Below are positions 52,140-63,887 of a stretch of DNA of 64,000 nt, piece by piece (position 1 is the stretch's first letter; the number at the start of each line of letters is the position of its first letter). Source of the stretch: Spongilla lacustris (Eukaryota; Porifera; Demospongiae; Spongillida; Spongillidae). The notes beneath the pieces are model-generated. The model was not told where the DNA came from, searched no databases, and saw only the letters and a program-made list of their open reading frames with translations. The stretch is from the NCBI GenBank assembly GCA_949361645.1, contig OX442437.1, forward strand, positions 1,127,075 through 1,191,074, in the 5' to 3' direction. The translations under genes were made by a program, and so were the position numbers.

Positions 52140-52990
52140 CCATTTCATGCTCTTCGGAGATGAGAGTCAGACAGAGCTAAAGTGTGCTCTGCAAACATGT
52201 TATGCACTGGAGCTGAACTGCATTGGGCAGATAATTCTGGAGAAAGGTTGGAAATTTCCTTCAAGGTATTCATTCAACTGCATATCCTTTACTTCTCTGG
52301 CTCACTACAACCACTATTTTGCACACTTTGAAGTACTGTTTCAAAAGGATGTAATGGCATATCAGATCTTGTCTCTAACGCTAGCACTTCAGCTCTTTTA
52401 CAAGTTTTGCAAACAAGTTCTGATGTACAATATGCAACCAAGGTTCTTGAGATGTTGGTTGTACAGCTGCTGCATCCATGGGTCAGTCACTAATTTTCCC
52501 ATCAAGCCTAGTGCTTGCAACTGCAGCAAAATCTGTTCATTTTTCATGTCCTTCTGTAATGCTGAACGAAAACCTGTTAAGTACAACGACAAATATTTTA
52601 AGGTTTCTCTTTCAGATAAAAGAAAACAGCTGCAAGATTAAACATGACATGTTGACTGAGGCAGTTTTGTGAGTCTTCAGATTCAGAAAGTGGATTATTT
52701 TACTGCTGCTCTCAGAAGCTTGACAATTTAATTCCAAGCTCTTGTTTTTTTTTCATTTAAACGAAGAACTGGTCTCTTTAAAGCATCAATGTTAAGATAT
52801 GCCTTCCTTGCAATAAGGCCAGTATTTCAGCAGCTTCATTTACTTAGCTTGTTGAACACAGAGCACTAAACCATTCCTGATAAATGGGACTAGTAGTACA
52901 TTATTTCCACTGATATTATTCTTAAAACCATCAATGTATGCCGTCAAGTCATTAGAAGTCTTCATTGTGCTGTGAAAATTACAAAGGAAT
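52140..52990 (-). pseudogene. Decayed coding region of unknown family
   Basis: Minus frames, read from 52990 downward with stops and shifts, give protein-like pieces: 'TMKTSNDLTAYIDGFKNNIS', 'ELNCQASESSSKIIHFLNLK', 'ALQKDMKNEQILLQLQALGL' followed by M-G-K, then 'TDPWMQQLY', and 'APVHNMFAEHTLALSDSHLR'. They keep a consistent order in one direction, so this was a long protein, perhaps transposon-derived. The 164-residue plus frame at 52147-52641 overlaps it and is probably a shadow. I do not recognise the family with certainty. Confidence 0.5.
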
Positions 52991-53849
52991 GCGATGAACC
53001 GTTTACGTTGCCATGCTAGATATTATGTAATGAAATTCATAACCTCTATATTTTCCAACAAAACACACCCTGCGCATCAACCAATATTAACCATTTTTAT
53101 AAGGCATGTAACACAAAGGAAGCATAACATAATTCGCAAGTGGAAGGGAACGCCCGATGAGAGTACGGATGCGTTTTAATTGGAACACTGTTTTGTGATC
53201 TCTTAAAAAGCAACTTACTCAACAGAGCAACTTGGATAATCAAAGGTATGCACGGAAACGTATGCAAATGAGTGCTCTGTGTATGATAAATACAAAGCTA
53301 ACGCGATTACCTCAAGCTTTATCGTTATCTGTGTTCGAATGCTGTTGCACACTAAATACCACCTTGCGCATCAGCCAATGTTTGTGAAATCTGGACAGCA
53401 TACAAACCATCTCTACCAGAGCGTTTGGGCAGCTTTTTGTTTGCGCCTCTCATTCATACTTAAAATTCTATCGTTGTCAGATGAAGGCATTTGTTTGAGC
53501 ATGCCCTATACAAATAATCGAGCAAATCAATTGTATGAAATACTCTTAAAAACTTAAGTCCACCAGTTTGCTACCTAAATCGTACAGCAGTTTTGCCAAA
53601 TTTGGTGTTACTCGTAGTGTACAGCTTCTCTCTTCTTCGGGCTTCGCAATGTCTCCGAAAAATTGTGTCACAATTTTTGAAGGTTTATTGGGTCACGGAT
53701 TTTCGGTACTCATCCGCAATTTATTCAAGTACCTACCCAAAGCCTGCATATACTAAAAATTGTATTGATCTTTTTGTATAATTATGATTAATTAAAAATC
53801 AGCAATAGCACTTCATACATGTAACTACAACGTTCAATATAGGAAGCAG

Positions 53850-54200
53850 TCCGCTAGAAGAGCAAAATACTTCAGTTCAATATTCTGAGGGAAACTAAAT
53901 GACATTAAAATTAAGATGATACGATTTTTTTTACCTAAGGATGCAGTTTCTGCAATGGCGAGTCTTTCAGATTAGAATCGTTTAGAACAAACCTAGCGGT
54001 CATTTTGGTAAAACGCTCTAGCGGTCATACATGCACGTACCTTTCTTCTTCAGATCTGACACAAACAGATTTGTCTTTAACCTGCCTTACACGTGATATA
54101 AGCACACGCGCACAGACACCCATGTACCAGTAATCACTTACCACGACCATAGCTATGCCACGACACGCATCGCTGCTGTACTGTGTGTATTCCACCGTAG
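53850..54200 (-). pseudogene. Broken copy of the small four-exon gene at 60945-61284
   Basis: It matches the gene in copy B exon for exon. Here the acceptor before the third coding exon reads AACG instead of AAAG, and the codon before the third donor is TAG instead of GAG. The first coding exon has extra inserted bases. It therefore cannot make the same product. Confidence 0.6.
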
Positions 54201-55156
54201 CATTCTTTCGCGCTCCGTATATTTTCTTTGGTTTGTTAACGTTAGTTTCGAGGCAAAATGTGGAGAAACACGCATGGTCATCACATGCATGCCTACTATA
54301 TTGATCACTTACCTTGTGTTGCGTTTCCCAATCAGTAGGCTAGCCGAACCTTTTGGCCTTGCCAATTATGTAGAAGATTTCAAGATATACATTTTTGCCG
54401 TAGAGATACACCTGGCAGCCTGGCATAATTGTTATACATGCATCATATGCATGGGATCATACATATTACTTTGACTCACATATGCTTTCGACTTTAAAAA
54501 TGATAATAAATGTATGATATGATAATTCTCTTTTAGAACACTGGCATAGAAATATATAAATTGATTGTCGGGATATGCAACATGTCAGTGGTACACACCC
54601 GGTATAATCAACTCAGTTTACAATGTAAAAGCCTTTTCAGCTCGGATAGATTATTCCTCTCATGCATTTCAACAGTCCCTGTCAAAATATATACAAATCC
54701 ATGTGCTAAAAAAGAAATATTACATTGTATACCGGTATATACATGTATATAGCTATAGTGTTAAATATATACTATATATGCATCTGTCATTGTATTTTAC
54801 TTTTGTGACCAACACTAGTTGTGTGTATACACACATACATGATCAGCTATAAAGATGGAGGGCTGGAGCAGAAAGGGGGGTGGGGGAGGGGGGTGTAGGG
54901 GCACGCACAGTTTTTGTTCATAATATTATAAAGTGATAAGAAGATATACATTTGCTTCTATGCATTTTATTCTCCGAGCATCCATTTTGCAAACTGTGTG
55001 TCAGAAAAAAGTCAAAGGTTTTGAGTTAAAGTCTCATTCCAGATCAGAATAGAAACGATTCCTGATGAATGTGCTTATATATTTTTCATTTATGGATCTA
55101 GACAGCTGCTTGCATTGAAAGGTCTGACCTCAAGGTTATCAAAAGCATGAATATGA

Positions 55157-55157
55157 T

Positions 55158-55220
<63 letters not shown>
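55157..55220. repeat. (TG)n microsatellite
   Basis: Pure TG tract in the segmental duplication; the counterpart in copy B (63819-63884) is about the same length. Confidence 0.97.
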
Positions 55221-55223
<3 letters not shown>

Positions 55224-55330
55224 TGACATAGGATTTATCAAATCTCAGTTTGGAACAGAAATACACCAATTGACAATAAATTGTGTATAATTATAATTCT
55301 AATTGGATGTCAAGTCTGCCATTAGAGGTC

Positions 55331-56862
55331 CCTTCATCTCTTCAGAGTCATTCTTCAAGCTGCTCAGTAGATCCGCATAGAACATTCTGATACCCCCTAC
55401 GACTGAAATAACATAAAAACACCCCCTCCAAATAAGTTACTGTCCATATAGACTGCTTGTGTAAGTCAGTTTCTGAGTTCAATCCATATATCCTTACCTC
55501 CCCCCCCCCCCCTCACACGTTCCACAAAGAGGATCACAAGAGATACGTACCAAAAGGTTCTGACCTGAAAAGGGGCTTTGCCCCAGATCAAGCCCCAACA
55601 TGGAATTGCAGCTAACAGCGTTCTTCAAACACCCTGTCTGGGTTAGTTGTGCCCACCCATAACCTTTTCCACTCCACCATGCCCATGCCCCCTTGTCGTA
55701 GCTGGAACTCACATGTGCCACCTTTGAATATGCCCAGCCAGCCATGGAGAGGATATCACATCCAAAAGTTTGGAGAGGTGGTGACATCTTCATGGCAACT
55801 ACATGTAGAATGGAGTTAAAAAAGTTAATGTACATCTATTGATCAGTAACAACACACTCATATACATGGCACACAAGTGTACACTATGGACAGGGGGGGA
55901 TGGAAACCTATCCTCCCCCTCCCCCCCCCCCCCCCCTTTGATATTTGAGTTCTGCCTCCTCTAGTAATGGTACTTCATAAAATTTGCATCAGGCCCAAAG
56001 GTGACAGCAGGCTCATATATAGAGCATTGATGGCCCCTACACTCTCGTATGTAACCAAACACAAGGGGAACCCCACCGCCAAGTATACATGTGTGTATTG
56101 ATGTGCATGTGATCAACACAGAGTTATTATTTTCCCAAATCAATGCCATCTTTGATGTGCAGTCATCATCTAACTAGGCCACCAACTGCCTCTAGACAGC
56201 ACCCTGTTGAGGGTGCATGACCTGGTTCCTTTCAATTGGGGTGCCGCAGCATACCGGTAAGGCAACTTGCACCTTGTTATGAGGAGCTTCCCCATCACAA
56301 CAATCCATCAGAGGACACACCTACACAGTACTCACCCCACCCACCTACACAGTAACCTCTTCTCCACCTACCCATAGTCCACACACCCACACACTATTCC
56401 CCACGCACCCACACAGTACTACAATGTAACCTCTTACTCCCCCACACACACAATAACCTCTTCCCCCACCCACACACACAGTAACCTCTTTCCCACCCAC
56501 ACACACAGTAACCTCTTCCCCACACACCCACAAAGCAGGCATGTATCAATAGAAGTTTCAGCGTTGCCCGGAAACCCCCCCCCCCCCCCCCCCCCCCTTA
56601 CAAATTAAATTTTATTATGTAGGTCAGGAAACCCATTCTCGCTCGTATTTGACGAGTCGCAAGGCTCATATTGCAAGGGCCCCGGCCCCCCCCCAATTGC
56701 CGGTCAGCCCCGGCCATGGAGGGGGGGGGGGGGGGGGGGGGGGGGCAGCGGCTGCCCCTCCCATGGCAAATGAAATGCCGCCACCCTTGCACCCCCCCTC
56801 CCCCCAGATTTTGTATAGAGCCATCCCTCCCAGCTCATATATTGATTAAAGTACAAAGCTGG

Positions 56863-56896
<34 letters not shown>

Positions 56897-57190
56897 TGAA
56901 ATCCTGGATACGCCCCTGCACAGTAATCTCTTCCCCACACACGCAGAGTAAACTCTTTCTCTCTTCCCCACACTAACCTCACCCCAAACACCCAAACAGC
57001 AACAGCTACCCCATATGTACATGTATACATGCATCGCGCGATGCACTAGCAGTTACACATGTACATATAACACATAAGTACATAGAATGTATGTAACTTA
57101 ACTTCTCAGTTTGTGCATATACTACTGCACTGCAACCTCTACCCAAACTAATCGATCCACAGGACCACACAGTAACCTCTACCATTTATT
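55331..57190. repeat. Simple-repeat-rich region: homopolymers and a CACACAGTAACCTCTTCCCC repeat
   Basis: C or G runs occur at about 55501, 55921-55936, 56575-56597, 56720-56745 and 56867-56894. A roughly 30-bp repeat of CACACAGTAACCTCTTCCCC type covers 56345-56535 and resumes in degenerate form at 56925-57180, so the homopolymer-bordered block between looks inserted. Minus open frames at 55494-55835 and 55961-56149 are not recognisable. Confidence 0.7.
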
Positions 57191-57284
57191 ATCGTACCTC
57201 TAGTTGTATCGGCTAACCCTTGTGGCGTGTCCTACTGCTGTTCAAATCAAGATGGGCGTGGGCCGCGTGGCCCGACCTTCGCGT

Positions 57285-59140
57285 TAGTCTCGTACCCAGA
57301 CCCTGATTACCACAGCTGCGGATGGATTACATCACCGCTACGTGGTAGAGGGTCTGGTCAAATGCCTAACCAAAGTCGTTCTGATTCAATATTCCGCCAG
57401 ATTTTAGGCGTACAATCAGAATGCAGAGCACCCGTGACGTCACATATACGAGTGCTATTGTTAATAAGTCACATGGTTAAGTAATTGTTAGGGCGGTACT
57501 GTAGCTGTGTAACAGTGTTTCTCGCTTTAAACAAAGGTCCTATAAGTTTGTGGCAAGCTAAACTAAGGACAGGAGAGTGAGTTTTTAAAGGCGGAGCTTC
57601 GCCGCCATACTGACACTGCCTAAAAGCAAAAGACTACAAACTCAACGCGGCAGTGAGGGAAACAGCTAGCGCTGGCAGCACGGGAGAAGCGTAACGGGCA
57701 GCGTTGCCACGGTTGACCGGTTGGAGGAAGTCACGGACGGCCAGTTGACCGGAATAGACCTCTGGCGGTCACGGTCACGGCTAGAGATAGCCGTGACCAG
57801 TCCATACGGTCACGATCACGGGCAGGCCGTTTGAAACCTATCCGGCACGGTCACGGTCAGTTTTGGACCGTCAAAAACCACCAGTTCATACTTACCGGTC
57901 ACGGCAGACGTTCTTAGTCGGTCAAAACTTGCATACGTGTATTAATTTACTGTATTGGCAGCGTATATAACTCGGTATGCACTGCTGGTCATCGGTTTGC
58001 ATGTGTATAGATGCGGCTTTATACTAATCAAGTTCATTTAGACGATACCAGATGCAATATATATAGCAATGATTCAGCGGATAAATATGCGAATGTATAT
58101 GGACATAATGGAAACAGCCTGAAGAGGAAATTACGGCTGGCACTGAAGTTCTTGTTGCAGCGTAAAAGCAAAATCCTTTCAAGCCTGTCTCCCTCCATTC
58201 TCCATGTACCTCTGTCTGTCAAGGATTAGCTTCAATTGGGAAAAACACGTTCAGAAGGTGTACTTGACGCTGGAACAGCCAAATATTTTAGTGCCATCGT
58301 TGCTAAATAATGCTCCACCATGCAGTCCATGACATTATTTAGTGGATTTTGCTTTTAGGTCTCGACGAAACTCATCGTCTACAATCTCTTTGCTGCGTGG
58401 TTATCTGCATCACAATAGGATCAGCAGCCAAACGCTCTGCATCGCGTTTATCAAAATCATTTCAGTTTTAAAAAGCGGCATCCAATGTTGCATCATCAGT
58501 ACCATACCAGCAATATTCTAAATCTCTTCCTTGAGCCTGTCTGTACTTTCTGGGAAGCTATCAATCATGATAAATTCGATATCGTCAGCCATATTGCATT
58601 AGCTAATTGACCGTCAGTGACCGGATAATATTTTTACGGTCAGCCGTAAAATTCTGACGGTCACCCTACTTTGACGGCTCAGACGGCCAGACACATTGAC
58701 GGCCCGCGGCCGATGGCGGTCAGCACAAGTTTTGGCAATTTTTCGCGGCTGCCGGACGGCCAAGGCTGGCCGCGGCAACACTGGTAACGGGCATGACTTT
58801 CCAATTCCCTTAAGTCGAGCGCGTGCGCTTCAACAAACAGTTTGTAGCTTAGTATGGCGGCGTAGATAGCTCAACCTTTTTACTCACTCTTCGGATACGC
58901 GTGTGGTTCGTTTCTCTTGTCACACAACCTGATAGGACCTTTGTTAAAGCGAAATACTCAGTGCCGTGTCTCTACCGGTTAGTTAACCATGTAATTTATT
59001 AACATATTGCATTACGTATATGACGTCACGGGTGCTCTGTATTTGCGTGCTAGAACGACTTTGGTTAGGCAGACCCTCTACACGTAGCGGTGATGTAATC
59101 CATCCACAGCTGTGGTAATCAGGGTCTGGGTACGAGACTA
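57285..59140. mobile_element. Element with long terminal inverted repeats and 9-bp target duplication
   Basis: It begins TAGTCTCGTACCCAGACCCT and ends with its complement. The inverted repeats extend about 250 bp inward with indels ('AACCAAAGTCGTTCT', 'GGTCCTAT' are mirrored). It is flanked by CCTTCGCGT at 57276-57284 and 59141-59149. The ends closely resemble those at 19615. The 9-bp duplication fits Mutator-like elements. The interior is taken up by a nested hAT element at 57699-58783, so the original was about 0.77 kb and non-coding. Confidence 0.92.
57699..58783. mobile_element. Nested hAT-type element, non-autonomous, 1.09 kb
   Basis: The termini are CAGCGTTGCCACGG and, reversed from the right, CAGTGTTGCCGCGG. 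The 8-bp duplication GTAACGGG lies at 57691-57698 and 58784-58791. Sub-terminal DNA is packed with GACCGG/ACGGTCA motifs in both directions, as expected for transposase-binding repeats. No transposase frame is recognisable; a minus stretch near 58.4 kb ('RDAERLAADPIV') is suggestive only. Confidence 0.92.
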
Positions 59141-59149
59141 CCTTCGCGT

Positions 59150-59650
59150 TTGGTCGAAGGTACTGATTACCCCGGTAGTAGTTCAAATCCAGTGCGCGTC
59201 CTTGTGGTATTAGTCACGTGCGATGTCTATGAATTGTGTAACTTTTGGTACTGCTACATGTAAATTATACATGTATAATCCAGCCTTCTGGCTACATGTA
59301 TTGTAGCAGATTGAGGAGTAACGTTGCGCGACTCCATTAGATGTATTTATGACTGTCTTTCCGTACGAATCGAATATGAAACTAGCTCAGTTGTAATGTT
59401 GGCGCGAACATGAAACGCTTCACATGTGATGTCATGTGTGACAGTGAATTGAAGTAACCAGTGAATTGAAGCGACCAGTCAACTGAATTTACTGCATGTT
59501 TTGGAGTGCTGAAATCTAAAGGAAATGTGTACGTTATCTTTCCGTGATAAGGAAATACAAAGGAAATTCCCCAAGACAATCAACACCGGCCGTATTTCCG
59601 TAGGTTTCCAATCTAACTGAGGCATATAAATTTGGTGTAGTGTTCCTGTC
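59150..59650. promoter_or_regulatory. Upstream region of peptidase copy 3, possible TATA box
   Basis: TATAAA at 59625-59630 lies about 30 bp before the ATG of copy 3, which would imply a very short 5' leader. This is positional inference only. Nothing else is identified in the stretch. Confidence 0.3.
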
Positions 59651-59659
59651 GCAGACAAG

Positions 59660-60548
59660 ATGCACAGCGAAGAAATAGCTCCTTCGATACTTCGAGCGTC
59701 ATCGGGTACTCATCCTTCCACCAAGAAAATGTACCTTCTGTACGCAACTCTGGCGGTTCTAACGTCGTCCGCAGTAGCGTTTTCTATAGGCCTTCTGACT
59801 GGGAAATCACTCTTTAAGACTACTCCACACAGTACATCTAATAGCCAAGGTGCATGGGGGGCGAACGTCACTGATGGCGGTGCCTCTGTTCCAGTCCTCA
59901 ACTGGATCGACGACCAGCTGCTCACAACCAACATACGGAATAACCTCCAAAACCTAACTGTCCTCCCGCATATCGCCGGATCCCCTCAAAACATGAAACT
60001 AGCCCAAGACATCTACACCCAGTGGGTGAACTACGGGTTTGATGACGTCCAACTGGTCAACTACTCCGTGTTGCTTAGCTACCCGAACACCTCTAATCCT
60101 AACGTATTGCTTCTCAAGAATTCGGTGGGAGATACCATTTATAATGCCCTTACTGCACAGGAACCTCCATTAACACCAGGCGAGAATGACAGCACAGTAG
60201 CCATGCCGTTCAATGCATATTCTGGGTCTGGAAATGCCACTGGAAGACTGGCCTATGTGAACTATGCTACCATTGATGACTTTTTGTACCTGACCACAAA
60301 CCTGTCTCTCAATCTGACTGGTCGTATCTGCATAGCCAGGTATGGTGCCATCTTCCGTGGAGACAAAGCTCACCTAGCCCAAACCTATGGATGCTCAGCT
60401 CTGATAATATATTCTGACCCTGAAGACTATGCTCCCAGTGGCACCCCTGTGTACCCTAACGGACCAAGCCTGCCCCCCTATGGACTTCAGAGGGGTAGTC
60501 TAGGGGAGAATGACGGAGACCCACTCACCACAGGAGTCCCATCACTTG
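59660..60548 (+). pseudogene. M28B peptidase copy 3, first exon only
   Basis: The exon is intact from ATG to the donor (CTTG|GTTAGT) and encodes tail, membrane span and PA-domain region, about 297 residues if read through to the TAG in the intron. It resembles copy 2 most, sharing its N-terminal tail. Homology to copy 2 continues only about 60 bp into the intron and stops near 60612 at 'GGCATTCCTT', where the segmental duplicate begins. No exon 2-10 follows in the window, so the zinc domain is missing. It is either dead or makes a membrane-anchored PA-domain fragment. Confidence 0.85.
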
Positions 60549-60944
60549 GTTAGTTGGCAAGATTATTTTAGTTAATTAAAAGGGAAGGAGATCAAAGAGA
60601 AGGGCATTCCTTCACGGGACGAAATGACCACATTTCAGTTATGTATACGTTCATGTAAACCATAAGTAAATACCTTAATTAGATACTCTTCCCTGGAATT
60701 AGAAATTATCGTGTTTACGATATTTCCTTTCACTGAACAGCCGTAATTATGTATTTTTTGTGCGAAGGAAATATGATATATCCATATACATGTATACGTA
60801 TGGAAATATGATGTTTTCATAAATCGTAAGGAAGGGTTAAACCTACCCAAAGCTTTAAAGCCTGCATACTATTAAAAAAAATTATTGATCTTTTTGTATA
60901 ATTGTGATTAAAAATCACTTCATACATGTAACTACAATTAACGT

Positions 60945-61284
60945 TCAATATAGGAAGCAGTCCGCTAGAAGAGCACAATACTTCAGTTCAATATTCTGAG
61001 GGAAACAAAAATGACATTAAAATTAAGATGATACGATTTGTACCTCAGGATGCAGTTTCTGCAATGGCGAGTCATCCAGATCAGAATCTTTTAGAACAAA
61101 CCTAGCGCGGTCATTTTGGTAAAACGCAGTATCACATGCACGTACCTTTCTTCTTCAGATCTGACACAAACAGATTTGTCTTGAACCTGCCTTACACGTG
61201 ATATAAGCACACGCGCACAGACACCCATGTACCAGTAACCACTTACCACGACACGCAACGCTGCTGTATATTCCACCGTAGCAT
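60945..61284 (-). CDS. Small four-exon gene of unknown function, 57 residues
   Basis: Exons on minus: 61284-61247, 61186-61146, 61087-61044, 60995-60945. All junctions are GT-AG (donors GTAAGT, GTACGT, GTACAA) and phases fit, giving M-L-R-W... to 'FKTNLFVSDLKKKDSDLDDS' and a C terminus ending CFLY. I do not recognise it. The middle is charged; there is no signal peptide or domain. An alternative longer frame across the first exon (61366 down) reads 'FASKLTFNKPKKIYGARK' but does not fit the next exon's phase. Two more strong donors (AAG|GTAAGTGA) upstream near 61391 and 61556, and a TGACGTCA site near 61614, hint at 5' non-coding exons. A broken duplicate is at 53.85-54.2 kb. Confidence 0.4.
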
Positions 61285-61991
61285 TCTTTCGCGCTCCGTA
61301 TATTTTCTTTGGTTTGTTAAACGTTAGTTTCGAGGCAAAATGTGGAGAAACACGCATGGTCATCACACTACTATATTGATCACTTACCTTGTGTTGCGTT
61401 CCCCAATCGGTAGGCTAGCCGGCCCTTTTGGCCTTGCCAATTATGTAGAAGATTTCAAGATATACATTTTTGCAGTAGAGATACACCTGGCAGCCCCCTT
61501 GCGGCCTTGCCTACGTAGAGGATGTGAAGATACACTTTCACTTACCTTCTTGCCAAATTGCGCCCAGGGCCACCCACAATACGATTATTGCGGGAAAATT
61601 CCCGTAACAATCAATGACGTCACCTATACTACGTACCTCGTTACGTGTACGTACATGTAATACTAACCGCAAGACGAATATGATTGACACTATGTTATCT
61701 GAACTCACTGCCACATATACTCAGACATGTGTGTGTGTGTGTGTGGGGGGGGGGGGGGAGCGGCAGCTGGGGGCTATGTGATATCCACTCTTACGTACGT
61801 ACCTTTGTATTGTGCCACGCCCACCATTATTTTAAACGATTACAGCAGTGCAATGCAGCTAATATGCAAGGGAAAGTGATCGACTCAAGGTATTTTACCC
61901 AGGCTAACATATGCATTGATTATACTAAGTTCTTACGGTTGTTAAATGCTATGCCGGTTCGGTTTTTATACTTCATGCACCCTTACATGTA

Positions 61992-62489
61992 TAGTCTGGG
62001 GACCAGACCATATGTGCGAATATGGCATGGGTCTGGTGGCGTCCCGTAGAAGGTTTTGTGCCCGGTGCCTCAAAATGAGGCAGTACCGCAGAAATGCTAA
62101 TTAACGTAATTGTTACGTGTATTGTGGGCGTTTCGATCTTGGCGAAGCAAAAAGATAAGCGTAACGCTTAGAAAAGAGCTACAGAGCATAATAGCTTGAA
62201 ACGACACCTTTGGCTTTGTATCGCTACCAACAGGCGGAGGGAAATCGATGTGTCTTTTTGTACTACCGTGTTATTTGATTCACTACGGAACGTCCAAGGC
62301 TCCATTGCGATTGTAATATCCCCCCACTCTTATAGCCCGACACATATACATGTAGGAACGCCCACAATAAGCTGCAATGAATACAATTACGTATATCAGC
62401 TAGCAGGATAATTACATTCCTCTGGCACAAAACCTTCTATGGGACGCCACCAGACCCATATTCTCATATATGGTCTGGTCCCCAGACTA
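61992..62489. mobile_element. Miniature inverted-repeat element with 9-bp target duplication
   Basis: It begins TAGTCTGGGGACCAGACCAT and ends with the complement. Inverted repeats extend past 'GGTCTGGTGGCGTCCC' and 'AGAAGGTTTTGTGCC', about 85 bp each side. It is flanked by TTACATGTA at 61983-61991 and 62490-62498. It is non-coding, and of the same TAGTCT/TAGCCT-ended group as the elements at 19615 and 57285. Confidence 0.92.
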
Positions 62490-62544
62490 TTACATGTACT
62501 GATGTACACATATATGAATGTGTTGCAACAGCATGTAAGTACGT

Positions 62545-62612
62545 TACTAGCAATATATATAATTATAATATTATTATATATATATAATATTATATATATA
62601 TATATATATCTT
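62545..62612. repeat. AT-rich palindromic tract
   Basis: TATATA/ATAATATTAT repeats capable of hairpins. Nothing else is seen between 62.5 and 63.1 kb. Confidence 0.85.
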
Positions 62613-63815
62613 GGGTACTGATTTACGTGCAGCTTTTGGACGTGCTAGCTCGGCTATACTAGTCTGTGCATTATATTTGTTATTTCATTGGCAAAGGCGG
62701 GTGATGTCTATAGATATATTTTTGTGTACATTGCGCTTACTGTACATGTAAAACATACAAGTTCAATTCTGTCAGATTAAAGTGATGCAGGGTATATATA
62801 TGTATAGTTAGCATTTTGTGTACGTTTACATGTATGTGATGGATCTGTTCAAGATTTATACATCAGTCCTGCTGTAACTCGACTGTATTTGTAATATTGC
62901 TAATAATATTATTATGTTGTATCTGTTCAAGATTTATACATGTATATCATGATCAGACTGTATTTGTAATGTGCATGGCTAATAATATTATTTTAGTAGA
63001 TGAATAGGACTTTATAATTATTAATGTTCTAAAATACCAGATAACGCCCTATAGCTAGTACTGCAAGTGTAACCTAGGCTAAATCTGCTTTTACTTACAT
63101 AAATCGATTAATAATTGTTATACATGATCATATGCATGGGATCATACATATTAATTCGACTTTAAAAATGATAATAAATGTATGATATGATAATTCTCTT
63201 TTAGAACACTGGCATAGAAATATATAAATTGATTGTCGGGATATGCAACATGTCAGTGGTACACACCCGGTATAATCAACTCAGTTTACAATGTAAAAGC
63301 CTTTTCAGCTCGGATAGATTATTCCTCTCATGCATTTCAACAGTCCCTGTCAAAATATATACAAATCCATGTGCTAAAAAAGAAATATTACATTGTATAC
63401 TGGTATATAGCTATAGTGTTAAATATATACTATATATGCATCTGTCATTGTATTTTACTTTTGTGACCAACACTAGTTGTGTGTATACACACATACATGA
63501 TCAGCTATAAAGATGGAGGGCTGGAGCAGAAAGGGGGGTGGGGGAGGGGGGTGTAGGGGCACGCACAGTTTTTGTTCATAATATTATAAAGTGGTAAGAA
63601 GATACACATTTGTTTCTATGCATATTATTCTCCGAGCATCCATTTTGCAAACTGTGTGTCAGAAAAAAGTCAAAGGTTTTGAGTTAAAGTCTCATTCCAG
63701 ATCAGAATAGAAACGATTCCTGATGAATGTGCTTATATATTTTTCATTTATGGATCTAGACAGCTGCTTGCATTGAAAGGTCTGACCTCAAGGTTATCAA
63801 AAGCATGAATATGAT

Positions 63816-63818
<3 letters not shown>

Positions 63819-63884
<66 letters not shown>
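63819..63884. repeat. (TG)n microsatellite
   Basis: Counterpart of the tract at 55157-55220 in the duplicated segment. Confidence 0.97.

Positions 63885-63887
<3 letters not shown>

Larger units (their letters stand above)
51088..55330. repeat. Segmental duplication, copy A
   Basis: Three blocks match copy B: 51091-51330 with 60606-60850, 53735-54420 with 60851-61500, and 54440-55330 with 63120-64000. The last block is nearly identical, including its (TG)n tract. Copy A has an extra 2.4 kb (51.33-53.73 kb) between the first two blocks; copy B has an extra 1.6 kb between the last two. Confidence 0.9.

Noticed and set aside
52147..52641. 164-residue plus-strand open frame
   Set aside because: It overlaps a more protein-like, directional series of pieces on the minus strand and has Cys/Phe-rich shadow composition.
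55494..55835. 113-residue minus open frame with Trp/Gly-rich stretch
   Set aside because: No recognised motif, bordered by homopolymers, no exon structure; kept as unassigned DNA.
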